From NCBI GenBank assembly GCA_035265935.1, contig DATFOC010000019.1, positions 18,212-82,211 of the forward strand: DNA of 64,000 nucleotides, written 5' to 3'. Position 1 is the first letter of the stretch. Each line of letters starts with the position of its first letter. Source of the DNA: JACDAN01 sp035265935 (GTDB taxonomy: Bacteria > Actinomycetota > Thermoleophilia > Gaiellales > Gaiellaceae). Below the pieces are notes generated by a model. That model was not told the origin of the DNA. It did not search any database and saw only the letters and a program-made list of their open reading frames with translations. A program made the translations under genes and the position numbers. Shown here piece by piece: positions 35,927-43,612 of the stretch.

Positions 35927-36595
35927 CTGATCGGGACGCCCCTGGCGCACTCGTTGTCGCCGCGGATGCATAACGCCGCCTTCGAGGCGCTCGGGCTCGA
36001 CTGGACCTACGTGGCGTGGGAGGTGGAGCCGGAGGAGCTCGAGGCTGTCCTCTCACGACTGGCCGGACTCGGGTATGCGGGCGCGAACGTGACGACGCCG
36101 TACAAGCAGGACGTGGCCCGGCTGGCCAGGGCGAGCGAGGAGTCCGTCAACACACTGCTCTTCCATCCGCTCCGCGCCACGAGCACCGACGCGGCGATCC
36201 TCGAGGGGCTCGAGCACGAGAGGGCCGTGATCGTCGGCGACGGCGGTGCGGCCGCGGCCTTTCGCGCGGCGTTGCCGGGCGCGACGGTCTTCGCCCGCCG
36301 TGGCGAGTGGCCGCCGGAGACGGCCGGCGCCGACCTCGTCGTCAACGCGACCTCGGCGAGGGATGAGATCGTCGTGCAGGTCGCGCGGGGTCAGACGCTC
36401 GTCGACCTGCCGTACCCGGGCTCGGCTACGGCCGAGGCGGCCAGAGCCGCCGGGGCCCGCGTGCTGGACGGGCTCGAGGTGCTCGTCGCGCAGGGCGCGG
36501 CCTCGTTCGAGCTCTGGACGGGCGAGCCGCCGCCGGTCGAGGTGATGCGGCGCGCCGTAGGCTTGTCGGGTGCTCCGCCTCGCGACAGCGGGTGA
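35927..36595 (+). CDS. aroE: Shikimate dehydrogenase, compact form, start codon unclear
   Basis: 222 residues if read from CTG 35927. The shikimate-binding block IGTPLAHSLSPRMHN lies at the very start; the first ATG/GTG/TTG in frame (TTG 35954) would cut it in half, and the frame is closed at 35900-35902, so a rare start such as CTG, or coupling to the mltG stop, must be used. Catalytic Lys in NVTTPYKQDV, Asp in STDAAI, NADP loop VGDGGAAAA, and a C-terminal GLEVLVAQGAASFELWTG are present. The usual length is about 270. It reduces 3-dehydroshikimate to shikimate. The end overlaps aroC by 26 bases. Confidence 0.85.
   Translation: MIGTPLAHSLSPRMHNAAFEALGLDWTYVAWEVEPEELEAVLSRLAGLGYAGANVTTPYKQDVARLARASEESVNTLLFHPLRATSTDAAILEGLEHERAVIVGDGGAAAAFRAALPGATVFARRGEWPPETAGADLVVNATSARDEIVVQVARGQTLVDLPYPGSATAEAARAAGARVLDGLEVLVAQGAASFELWTGEPPPVEVMRRAVGLSGAPPRDSG
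36558..36570 (+). promoter_or_regulatory. Possible internal leaderless promoter of aroC
   Basis: TAGGCT (36558-36563), inside the end of aroE, is six bases before the aroC GTG. It matches the spacing seen at many other starts in this window. Confidence 0.4.
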
Positions 36596-37628
36596 ATCCC
36601 ACGGCCCGGCGCTCGTCGGGATCCTGACCGGCCTTCCCGCCGGGCTCGAGCTCGACAGGGAGGCGATCGACGCCGATCTCGGCCGGCGGCAAGAGGGCTA
36701 CGGTCGCAGCCCCCGCCAGCGGATCGAGCAAGACCGGGTCGAGGTGCTCGCGGGGCTGCGCCACGGCCGGACGCTCGGGACGCCGATCGCGATGGTCGTC
36801 GCGAACAGGGACCACGAGAACTGGCGCTGGGGGATGAATCCATGGCCGCCGGAGGGTGAGCCCGAGGGGAAGGGCACGAAGCCGGTCAGCCTGCCGCGCC
36901 CGGGTCACGCCGACCTCGCCGGGGCGCTGAAGTTCGGCCACGACGATGTGCGCAACACGCTCGAGCGCGCGAGTGCGCGGCAGACGGCGATCACGGTCGC
37001 CGCAGGTGCCGTCTGCAAGGCGCTTCTCCACGAGCTCGGCGTCGAGGTCGCGGGGTCGGTGCTCGAGATGGGAGACGTCGACTCCGCCCGCGCCGATAAG
37101 GACACTGTCGGCGGTGTCGTCGAAGTCCGCGCTCGCGGGGTTCCGCCGGGGCTCGGCTCCTACGCAGCCAAGGGGGATCGCCTGGACGCCCGGCTCGGAG
37201 CTGCGCTGATGGGGATCCAGGCGGTGAAGGGCGTCGAGATCGGCGACGGCTTCGGCCTCGCCGGCCTGCGCGGCTCGCAGGCACACGACGAGATCCTCCC
37301 GGGGCTCAGGCGCGAGACCAACCGCGCAGGCGGGATCGAGGGCGGCGTCTCGAACGGCGAGGAAATCGTCATGCGCGCGGCGATGAAGCCGCTGCCGACG
37401 CTGATGCGCCCGCTGCGATCGGTCGACCTCGGAAGCGGCGAGCCGGCCGAGGCACTCGTCGAGCGGAGCGACGTCGCGGCCGTCGAAGCGCTCGCCGTCG
37501 TCGCCGAGGCGTCGGTGGCCTTCGAGCTCGGCCGCGCCGCACGCGAGAAGTTCGGCGGCGACTCCCTCGAGGACTTCCTCGCGGCGCACCGGGCGTACCT
37601 CGATCGCATCCCATGGCGCACGCCCTAG
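36570..37628 (+). CDS. aroC: Chorismate synthase
   Basis: 352 residues from GTG 36570. MLRLATAGESHGPALVGILT is the classic N-terminal signature with the catalytic histidine. GYGRSPRQRIEQDRVEVLAG, SLPRPGHADLAGALKFGHDD (second histidine), RASARQTAITVAAGAV and EIVMRAAMKPLPT are further conserved blocks. With reduced FMN it converts EPSP to chorismate, the end of the shikimate pathway. It overlaps aroE upstream and the aroK-aroB fusion downstream (16 bases). Confidence 0.97.
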   Translation: MLRLATAGESHGPALVGILTGLPAGLELDREAIDADLGRRQEGYGRSPRQRIEQDRVEVLAGLRHGRTLGTPIAMVVANRDHENWRWGMNPWPPEGEPEGKGTKPVSLPRPGHADLAGALKFGHDDVRNTLERASARQTAITVAAGAVCKALLHELGVEVAGSVLEMGDVDSARADKDTVGGVVEVRARGVPPGLGSYAAKGDRLDARLGAALMGIQAVKGVEIGDGFGLAGLRGSQAHDEILPGLRRETNRAGGIEGGVSNGEEIVMRAAMKPLPTLMRPLRSVDLGSGEPAEALVERSDVAAVEALAVVAEASVAFELGRAAREKFGGDSLEDFLAAHRAYLDRIPWRTP

Positions 37629-38977
37629 ACCGCCACCTCGCCCTCATCGGCTTCATGGGCGCCGGCAAGACGACGGTCGGCTCGCGCGTCGCGGACCTGA
37701 TCGGGAGGCCGTTCGTCGACCTCGACCAGGAGATCGAGAAGTCCACGCGCCGTTCGATCCCGGATCTCTTCCGCCGGGAGGGAGAAAAGGGCTTCAGGGT
37801 GTTCGAGGCCGAGGAGACGCTGAGGACGCTGAAGCGCGACCGGCCCGCCGTGATCGCGCTCGGCGGCGGCGCGATCGAGACGCCTGCGATCCGCGAGGCT
37901 CTCCGCGAGCACGCCCTTACGGTGCTCGTCGAGGTCGAGGTCGACGCTGCGTGGAACCGGGTGGCGCGGTCGACGAGGCCGCTCGCGAGCGACGAGGAGC
38001 AGTTCCGGCAGCTGTACGAGCGCCGCGTGGGCCTGTACGACGATGCGGCCGACGCCCGGGCCGACGACCTCGACGGCGTCGTCCTGGCGGGGCTCGGCGT
38101 TCGGATCGAGCCGGGAGCGCGACCCACAGGCGACGTCCTGCTTGCCGACCCCACGGCGCTGGACCTCCACCCGCTCGAGCTCCCGGAGGTGCGCGAGGTG
38201 CGCGAGAAGTCGATCGAGGAAGCCCAGCGACTCTGGACCGACCTGCGCATCTCCCGGGACGGGACGATCGTCGGCTACGGCGGCGGGACGACGACGGACC
38301 TCGCGGGCTTCGTCGCCGCCACGTACATGCGCGGCGTCCGGTGGATCTCGGCGCCGACCACACTCGTCGGCCAGGTGGATGCCGGGATCGGTGGCAAGAC
38401 CGGCGTCGACCTCCGCGAGGGCAAGAACCTCGCCGGCGCGTTCCACTACCCCGAAGAGGTCGTGATCGATCCGCAGCTGATCTCGACGCTCCCCGAGGAG
38501 GAGCGCCGAGCCGGTATGGCCGAAGTGGTCAAGACGGGACTGCTCGCCGGCGTCGACGTCTGGGACCTCCCCGAGAAGGAGATGATCGGCGCCTGCGCGG
38601 CGTACAAGTCCGGCGTCTGCCTGGCGGATCCCTACGAGGGCGGCCGCCGCGCGATCCTCAATCTCGGCCACACCTTCGCGCACGCCCTCGAGGCGGCGTC
38701 TTTGTACACGGTGCGCCACGGAGACGCGGTCGCGCTTGGCCTCCTCGCCGCGCTGCGTCTCTCGGGGCTCCCTACGGACGTGGTCGAGACCGTGCTCGAT
38801 CCCCGGCCGGTGGCGGTCGACCGCGAGCGGGCGTGGGTTGCGCTGCAGCGGGACAAGAAGATCCGCGACGGTCGGATCCGGCTCGTCCTCCTCGAGGCGC
38901 CGGGGAAGCCGGTGTGGGGGGTCGAGCGCCCCGAGGCCGAGGTCCGCGCGGCGCTCGACGAGCTGATCGCTGGCTAG
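37613..38977 (+). CDS. Shikimate kinase / 3-dehydroquinate synthase fusion
   Basis: 454 residues holding two enzymes. Residues 1 to about 165 are shikimate kinase (AroK): P-loop GFMGAGKTT (13-21), DLDQEIEKSTRRS, ALGGGAIE, and the lid STRPLASDEEQF. From about 170 the chain is 3-dehydroquinate synthase (AroB): GYGGGTTTDLAGFVAATYMR, PTTLVGQVDAGIGGKTGVDL, GMAEVVKTGLL, NLGHTFAHALE and RHGDAVALG (metal ligands). The AroB part lacks about the first 70-80 residues of the usual NAD-binding domain, replaced by a short segment. It catalyses steps 2 and 5 of the pathway. The two genes are often adjacent; the fusion is less common. Confidence 0.93.
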   Translation: MAHALDRHLALIGFMGAGKTTVGSRVADLIGRPFVDLDQEIEKSTRRSIPDLFRREGEKGFRVFEAEETLRTLKRDRPAVIALGGGAIETPAIREALREHALTVLVEVEVDAAWNRVARSTRPLASDEEQFRQLYERRVGLYDDAADARADDLDGVVLAGLGVRIEPGARPTGDVLLADPTALDLHPLELPEVREVREKSIEEAQRLWTDLRISRDGTIVGYGGGTTTDLAGFVAATYMRGVRWISAPTTLVGQVDAGIGGKTGVDLREGKNLAGAFHYPEEVVIDPQLISTLPEEERRAGMAEVVKTGLLAGVDVWDLPEKEMIGACAAYKSGVCLADPYEGGRRAILNLGHTFAHALEAASLYTVRHGDAVALGLLAALRLSGLPTDVVETVLDPRPVAVDRERAWVALQRDKKIRDGRIRLVLLEAPGKPVWGVERPEAEVRAALDELIAG

Positions 38978-38987
38978 GCTCCGGCTC

Positions 38988-39413
38988 GTGCTCGTCGGCG
39001 TGCTGCACGGCTCGAACTTCAACGTGCTCCACCGGCGCGACCCGGCTATCTACGGCGGGCTTTCGCTGCCCGAGCTCGAGGGGAAGATCCGAGACTGGGG
39101 GGCCGAGCTCGGCTGCGACGTCCTCTGCCGCCAAACGAACCACGAAGGCGAGTACGTCGAGTGGTGTCAGGAGCTCGGCGACTCCGCCGGCGGCCTCGTC
39201 GTCAACTCGGGCGCCTGGTCGCACTACAGCTACGCGATCCGCGACGCGCTCGAGCTGGCGCGCTGTCCCGTCGTCGAGGTCCACCTCTCGGACATCGAGA
39301 ACAGGGAAGACTGGCGGCGGCACACTGTCCTCGAGGAGATCGCTGCGCACCGGGTAATCGGCAAAGGCCCAGAGGGCTACAAGGAGGCACTCGAATTCCT
39401 GACACGCGAGTAG
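38988..39413 (+). CDS. aroQ: 3-dehydroquinate dehydratase, type II
   Basis: 141 residues, GTG start seven bases after TAGGCT (whose TAG is the stop of the preceding gene). The fold markers are HGSNFNVLHRRDPAIYGG (in place of the usual NGPNLNLLGxRxPxxYG, with the catalytic Arg and Tyr kept), QTNHEGEYVEW, NSGAWSHYSYAIRDAL (catalytic His) and EVHLSDIENRED. It dehydrates 3-dehydroquinate to 3-dehydroshikimate as a dodecamer. The changed first loop is unusual but active-site residues are retained. Confidence 0.93.
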   Translation: MLVGVLHGSNFNVLHRRDPAIYGGLSLPELEGKIRDWGAELGCDVLCRQTNHEGEYVEWCQELGDSAGGLVVNSGAWSHYSYAIRDALELARCPVVEVHLSDIENREDWRRHTVLEEIAAHRVIGKGPEGYKEALEFLTRE

Positions 39414-40435
39414 ACCGCCTGCGGGCGCTGCTCGAGGAGCCGCTGCTCGTCACCGCGCCGACCAACGTCCTCTACCTGACGGGCTTCGAGAGCTCGAACG
39501 CTGCGGTTCTGGTGGAGCAGGACCGCATCCGGCTCTTCACCGACTTCCGCTACGCCGAGCGGGCACGGGAGCTCGCAGGGGTGGAGGTCGAGCAGACCGA
39601 GCGCTTCATCTACGGCGACCTCGCCGGTCGGATCCCCGACACGGTCGGGTTCGAGGCGGACGCGGTCAGCTACGCGAACCACGAGGTCCTCCGCGAGACG
39701 GGCGTGGGCCTAGTGCCGCGCCGCGGTCTCGTCGAGTCGCTGCGTGCGGTCAAGGAGCCTGGCGAGCTCGACGCCATCCGTCGGGCGTCCCGGATCACGG
39801 ACGGCGTGTACGAGCGCCTGTCCGAGGAGCAGTTCAGCGGGCGGACGGAGAAGGAGCTGGTCTGGCGGATGACCGAGCTCTTCCACGAGCTCGGCGCCGA
39901 CGAGCCGGCGTTCGCGATCGACATCGCGGCGGGGCCGACGGCGGCGAGCCCGCACGCGGTTCCCGGCGACCGGGTTGTGCAGGAGGACGAGCTCGTGCTC
40001 GTCGACGCCGGCGCCAAGCTCGACCACTACTGCTCCGACTGCACCCGCACCTTCGCGGTCGGCGACGTGTCCGACTCGCTCCGAGAGATCTACGACCTGA
40101 CGAAGGAGGCCCAGCAGGCCGGCCTCGACGCAGTACGCGCAGGGACGACTGGCCGCGAGGCCGACGCGGCCGCCCGTACCGTCATCGCCGATGCAGGCTA
40201 CGCCGAGAACTTCGGCCACGGGCTCGGTCACGGCCTCGGGCTCATGGTCCACGAGGCGCCGACGCTACGGCCCGAGTCCACCGACACGCTGGAGTCGGGC
40301 AACGTGGTCACGGTCGAGCCGGGGATCTACCTGAGCGGCGTCGGCGGCGTCCGAATCGAGGACCTGGTCGTGGTCACAGAGGACGGCTGCGAGATCCTGA
40401 CCGCCTCCACCAAGGAGCTGATGAACGTCCGCTAG
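39395..40435 (+). CDS. pepP: M24-family Xaa-Pro aminopeptidase
   Basis: About 346 residues if read from ATT 39395. There is no ATG, GTG or TTG at the true N-terminus: the frame upstream is the shadow of aroQ. ATT follows AAGGAGG (39381-39387) with ideal seven-base spacing, so it is my preferred start; CTG 39418 is the alternative. The creatinase-like N-terminal domain (TAPTNVLYLTGFESSNAAVL) precedes the pita-bread domain with metal ligands in VLVDAGAKLDHYCSDCTRTF, GHGLGHGLGLMVHEAPTL, TVEPGIYLSGVGGVRIEDL. It releases N-terminal residues before proline. It lies directly before efp. Confidence 0.88.
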   Translation: MPDTRVDRLRALLEEPLLVTAPTNVLYLTGFESSNAAVLVEQDRIRLFTDFRYAERARELAGVEVEQTERFIYGDLAGRIPDTVGFEADAVSYANHEVLRETGVGLVPRRGLVESLRAVKEPGELDAIRRASRITDGVYERLSEEQFSGRTEKELVWRMTELFHELGADEPAFAIDIAAGPTAASPHAVPGDRVVQEDELVLVDAGAKLDHYCSDCTRTFAVGDVSDSLREIYDLTKEAQQAGLDAVRAGTTGREADAAARTVIADAGYAENFGHGLGHGLGLMVHEAPTLRPESTDTLESGNVVTVEPGIYLSGVGGVRIEDLVVVTEDGCEILTASTKELMNVR

Positions 40436-40445
40436 CCTCCGGCCG
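40433..40445 (+). promoter_or_regulatory. Possible leaderless promoter of efp
   Basis: TAGCCT (40433-40438) includes the TAG stop of the Xaa-Pro peptidase gene and stands six bases before the efp GTG. The start has no Shine-Dalgarno, so either a leaderless transcript or reinitiation is needed. Confidence 0.45.
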
Positions 40446-41011
40446 TGGCCGACGTCGTCAACACGAACCAGTTCAAGAACGGGATGCACATCGAGCTCGA
40501 CGGCTCGGCCTGGCGCATCGTCGAGTTCCAGCACGTCAAGCCCGGGAAGGGCGGCGCCTTCGTCCGCACGAAGCTGAAGAACCTCGACTCGGGCTCGGTC
40601 GTCGACAAGACCTTTCGTGCCGGCGAGAAGTTCCCGCGCGTCATCACCGAGACGAAGAACGCGCAGTACCTCTACGACTCGGGCGACGAGGTCGTGTTCA
40701 TGGACGCGCAAACCTTCGAGCAGATCAGCCTGGCACGCGAGTCCGTCGCCGAGGCGCTCGACTTCCTCCAGCCGTCCAGCACCGTGCAGCTGATGACCGT
40801 GGACGGCCGCCCGTCGGGCGTCCAGCTGCCAGCCTCGGTTGAGCTGACGGTCGCGGAGACGGAGCCCGGTGTCCGGGGAGACACCGTCTCGAACGTGACG
40901 AAGCCGGCGAAGCTCGAGACCGGCGCGATCGTCCAGGTGCCGCTCTTCGTGAACCAGGGCGACCGGATCAAGGTCGACACCCGGGAGCGGCGCTACATCA
41001 GCCGGGCGTAG
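40445..41011 (+). CDS. efp: Elongation factor P
   Basis: 188 residues, GTG start. Three beta-barrel domains; the tip loop that reaches the peptidyl-transferase centre is KPGKGGAF with the lysine at residue 35. TGAIVQVPLFVNQGDRIKVD, then TRERRYISRA, is the C-terminal signature. EF-P relieves ribosomes stalled on consecutive prolines. The same window encodes a protein with 27 prolines in a row (55467-56072), an obvious client. A pepP-efp pair is common. The TAG stop opens palindromic element copy E. Confidence 0.97.
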   Translation: MADVVNTNQFKNGMHIELDGSAWRIVEFQHVKPGKGGAFVRTKLKNLDSGSVVDKTFRAGEKFPRVITETKNAQYLYDSGDEVVFMDAQTFEQISLARESVAEALDFLQPSSTVQLMTVDGRPSGVQLPASVELTVAETEPGVRGDTVSNVTKPAKLETGAIVQVPLFVNQGDRIKVDTRERRYISRA

Positions 41012-41070
41012 GAGGGTCCGGCGGAATATCGCACCCTGGCGGCAAAGCCGGTATTTCGCCAGACCGTCCT
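41010..41070. repeat. Palindromic element copy E (61 bp, short form)
   Basis: Left arm AGGAGGGTCCGGCGGAATAT begins in the efp stop codon; right arm is the complement of AGGACGGTCTGGCGAAATAC. The 20-base centre contains a smaller GGCGGCAAAGCC dyad. It could act as a terminator between efp and the next gene. Same family as copies A-D. Confidence 0.7.
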
Positions 41071-41094
41071 CGACCCACTTCTACACTCCCTTCC

Positions 41095-41772
41095 ATGCGT
41101 TCGATGAGTGATCGCCGCGCGCTGGCGCTCGCCCCACTCGCCCTTGCCTCGGCGTTCTGCGCCTCGCTGCTCGTAGCCCGCTGGGTCTACTCCGAGCACG
41201 GCGCCTACCGGTTCCTGGCCTGGAACCTCTTCCTCGCGTGGATCCCACTGGTGGCGGCGGTCGCGGTCTACGACATGCACCGGCGCGGAGTCGGCATCAG
41301 CCGGCTCCTCCCGCTCGCGGCCCTCTGGTTGCTGTTTCTCCCGAACGCGCCCTATCTGCTCACCGACTTGATCCACCTCGGCTCGCGCGACGACGCGCCG
41401 CTCTGGTTCGACCTCGTCCTCTTCAGCGCCTTCGCGTGGACGGGCGCATTCCTCGGCTTTTTGTCGATCTACCTGATGCAGGTCGTCGTCCGTCGAACGC
41501 ACGGCGCGTTGCTCGGCTGGGCGCTTGTCGGCGGAAGCCTCCTAGCGAGCGGGTTCGGGATCTACCTCGGGCGCTCGCTGGGCTGGAACAGCTGGGACTT
41601 CGTGACGAGCCCGGGGCCGCTCCTCGCCGACGTCTGGGCCCGTGCCTCCGATCCGCTGTCCCACCCGAGGACACTCGGAATGACCGTTGCATTGACCGCG
41701 CTGCTCTCAGTGCTCTACCTCGTGCTCTATGCCTTCGCGCAGTTGCCTGCCGCCGAGCGAGCCTCTCGTTAG
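41095..41772 (+). CDS. DUF1361-type membrane protein
   Basis: 225 residues with about six membrane helices. RFLAWNLFLAWIPLVAAVAV, then LWLLFLPNAPYLLTDLIHL, and GIYLGRSLGWNSWDF are the hallmark blocks of DUF1361 proteins. Function unknown; an inner-membrane protein. ATG 41095 is seven bases after TACACT, with no Shine-Dalgarno, so likely leaderless. Its stop TAG forms part of the TAGGGT hexamer in front of the carboxyltransferase-BCCP gene. Confidence 0.85.
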   Translation: MRSMSDRRALALAPLALASAFCASLLVARWVYSEHGAYRFLAWNLFLAWIPLVAAVAVYDMHRRGVGISRLLPLAALWLLFLPNAPYLLTDLIHLGSRDDAPLWFDLVLFSAFAWTGAFLGFLSIYLMQVVVRRTHGALLGWALVGGSLLASGFGIYLGRSLGWNSWDFVTSPGPLLADVWARASDPLSHPRTLGMTVALTALLSVLYLVLYAFAQLPAAERASR

Positions 41773-41782
41773 GGTCCGGCGG

Positions 41783-43612
41783 ATGCCCGCCCTGGTCGAC
41801 ACCACGGTCCGCCTCGTCAGCCAGGAACCGCTCTCCGGCCGGCTGCCGACCTCGGTGATCCTCGACCTCGCCGAGATCCTGGACGGCGCAGGCTTCGCGT
41901 CCCTCGAGGTGTCCGGCGGGGGCGTGTTCGACAGCGCCGTGCGCCGAGGCGTCGAGAGCCCGTGGGAGCGGATCCGGGCGATCAAGGCCCGGACGAAGAC
42001 CCCCCTCGGGATGGCGCTTCGCGGCCGCTTCCTGGTCGGCTCTCGTCCGGTCGGCGGTGACTTCGTGCGCCGGTTCGTCAAGACGGCCGCCGAGAACGGC
42101 ATCGAGGTCTTCCGGCTGCACGACCCGCTCAACGATGTGATGAATCTCCGCGAGGCGGGCGAGGCGATCACCGGCTCAGGCGGCGAGTTCGACGCGGGCC
42201 TGATCTACAGCCCCGGCCCGACGGGCGAGACCGACGCGCTCGTCGAGCAGGCGCGCAAGCTACCCGAGCTCGGCGCCACCCGGATCCTTCTCCACGATCC
42301 GTCCGGATCGCTCGAGCCCCACCGCGCCAGCGAGCTCACGTCTGCTATCGGCGAGGCGAGTGGCCTCCCGATCGGGATCTACTGCCAGGGGTCGGCGGGG
42401 AACGCGCTCGCCGCGGCGCTCGAGGCCGCGCGGGCCGGGGCGGACCGCATCGCGTGCGCCGTCTACGCGGTCGCGCTCGTCCTGCACCGCGTCGCAGGCG
42501 AGGGGCTCGCAGACGTCCTCGAGGGGCTCGGGCTCGAGTCTGGTGTCGACAGCAAACAGCTTTGGCGAGCCTCCGACCTGATCGACCAGCACATCGGCGA
42601 CGAGCCGGTCACGCCGCTCGCGCCCCGCATCGCGGTGCGCGCCGCCCAGCACAACCTGCCGGCCGGCCTCGTCGCGGCCCTCGACGCGCACCTGCGCACG
42701 CAGTCCATGGGCGACAGGCTCGACGAGGTGCTCGACGAGCTCGAGCGGATCCGCGGGGAGGCCGGCTGGCCGCCGCTTGCCGCGCCCATCGGGCAGATCC
42801 TCGGATCGCAGGCGCTGATCCACGTCCTCTCGGCGAGCCGCTACGGACTCGTCGTCGACGAGCTGCGCGGCCTCTTCCAGGGCGACTTCGGGACGCCTCC
42901 GGGCGAGTTCGACACCGATGCGAGCCGCGCGATCGAGCTGAGCTCCGACGGCGAGACGCAGCAGCTCGAGCCGGCCGCCGACCTCGAGGACATCCGCGAG
43001 GACGCGGAGGGCCTGGCGACGAGCGAGGAGGAGCTGCTCCTGCTCGCGCTCTTCGGCGAGGAGGCCGAACCGCTGCTCTCGGCCATCCGCGGCAGGGCCA
43101 GCGGCGAGGAGCGGCTGATCGGCGGCAGCGTGGATCAGGGCCGCGCCGAGCGGATCCGCGAGATCGTGCGCATCGTCCAGGAGAGTGGAGTTGCCGAGAT
43201 CGCGATCGAGGAGTCCGGCATGCGCGTCTCGGTCCGGCGCCGTGAGGAGGCCGACTCGACTGCAATGACACCGGCTCCAACGCCTGCGCCGTCGGCTCCG
43301 ACCGAGCAGGACATCGCGCCGCCCGCAGTCGAGGCACCGACCGACGGAGTCGTTCGCGTGGAGGCGCCGATGGTGGGGACTTTTTACCGCGCGCCTTCGC
43401 CCGGAGCGCCACCGTTCGTGGAGGAGGGAGCGCCGGTCCTTTCCGGCCAGACGCTCTGCATCCTCGAGGCGATGAAGCTGATGAACGAGATCAAGGCCGA
43501 CCTCGACGGCGTCGTCCGCCGGATCTACGTCGAGAACGGCCAGCCCGTGGAGTTCGGCCAGGTGCTGTTCGAGATCGAGCCGGCACTGGGGCGGCCGCTC
43601 GATGCCATTTAG
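41783..43612 (+). CDS. accB: BCCP fused to a degenerate pyruvate-carboxylase-type carboxyltransferase
   Basis: 609 residues from ATG 41783. Residues 1 to about 400 align with the PC/OadA carboxyltransferase and its PYC_OADA extension (DTTVRLVSQ, LNDVMNLREA, AGWPPLAAPIGQILGSQALI). Metal-site residues are lost: the carbamylated lysine position is His171 (LLHDPSG) and the HxH pair is Tyr200 and Gln202 (IYCQGS). Residues of about 455-490 match the AccB N-terminus (IREIVRIVQESGVAEIAIEE), then a Pro/Ala linker and a type I biotinyl domain with biotin lysine 565 in EAMKLM. It likely carries biotin for acetyl-CoA carboxylase with AccC next door; the first domain may be structural. Confidence 0.85.
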   Translation: MPALVDTTVRLVSQEPLSGRLPTSVILDLAEILDGAGFASLEVSGGGVFDSAVRRGVESPWERIRAIKARTKTPLGMALRGRFLVGSRPVGGDFVRRFVKTAAENGIEVFRLHDPLNDVMNLREAGEAITGSGGEFDAGLIYSPGPTGETDALVEQARKLPELGATRILLHDPSGSLEPHRASELTSAIGEASGLPIGIYCQGSAGNALAAALEAARAGADRIACAVYAVALVLHRVAGEGLADVLEGLGLESGVDSKQLWRASDLIDQHIGDEPVTPLAPRIAVRAAQHNLPAGLVAALDAHLRTQSMGDRLDEVLDELERIRGEAGWPPLAAPIGQILGSQALIHVLSASRYGLVVDELRGLFQGDFGTPPGEFDTDASRAIELSSDGETQQLEPAADLEDIREDAEGLATSEEELLLLALFGEEAEPLLSAIRGRASGEERLIGGSVDQGRAERIREIVRIVQESGVAEIAIEESGMRVSVRRREEADSTAMTPAPTPAPSAPTEQDIAPPAVEAPTDGVVRVEAPMVGTFYRAPSPGAPPFVEEGAPVLSGQTLCILEAMKLMNEIKADLDGVVRRIYVENGQPVEFGQVLFEIEPALGRPLDAI

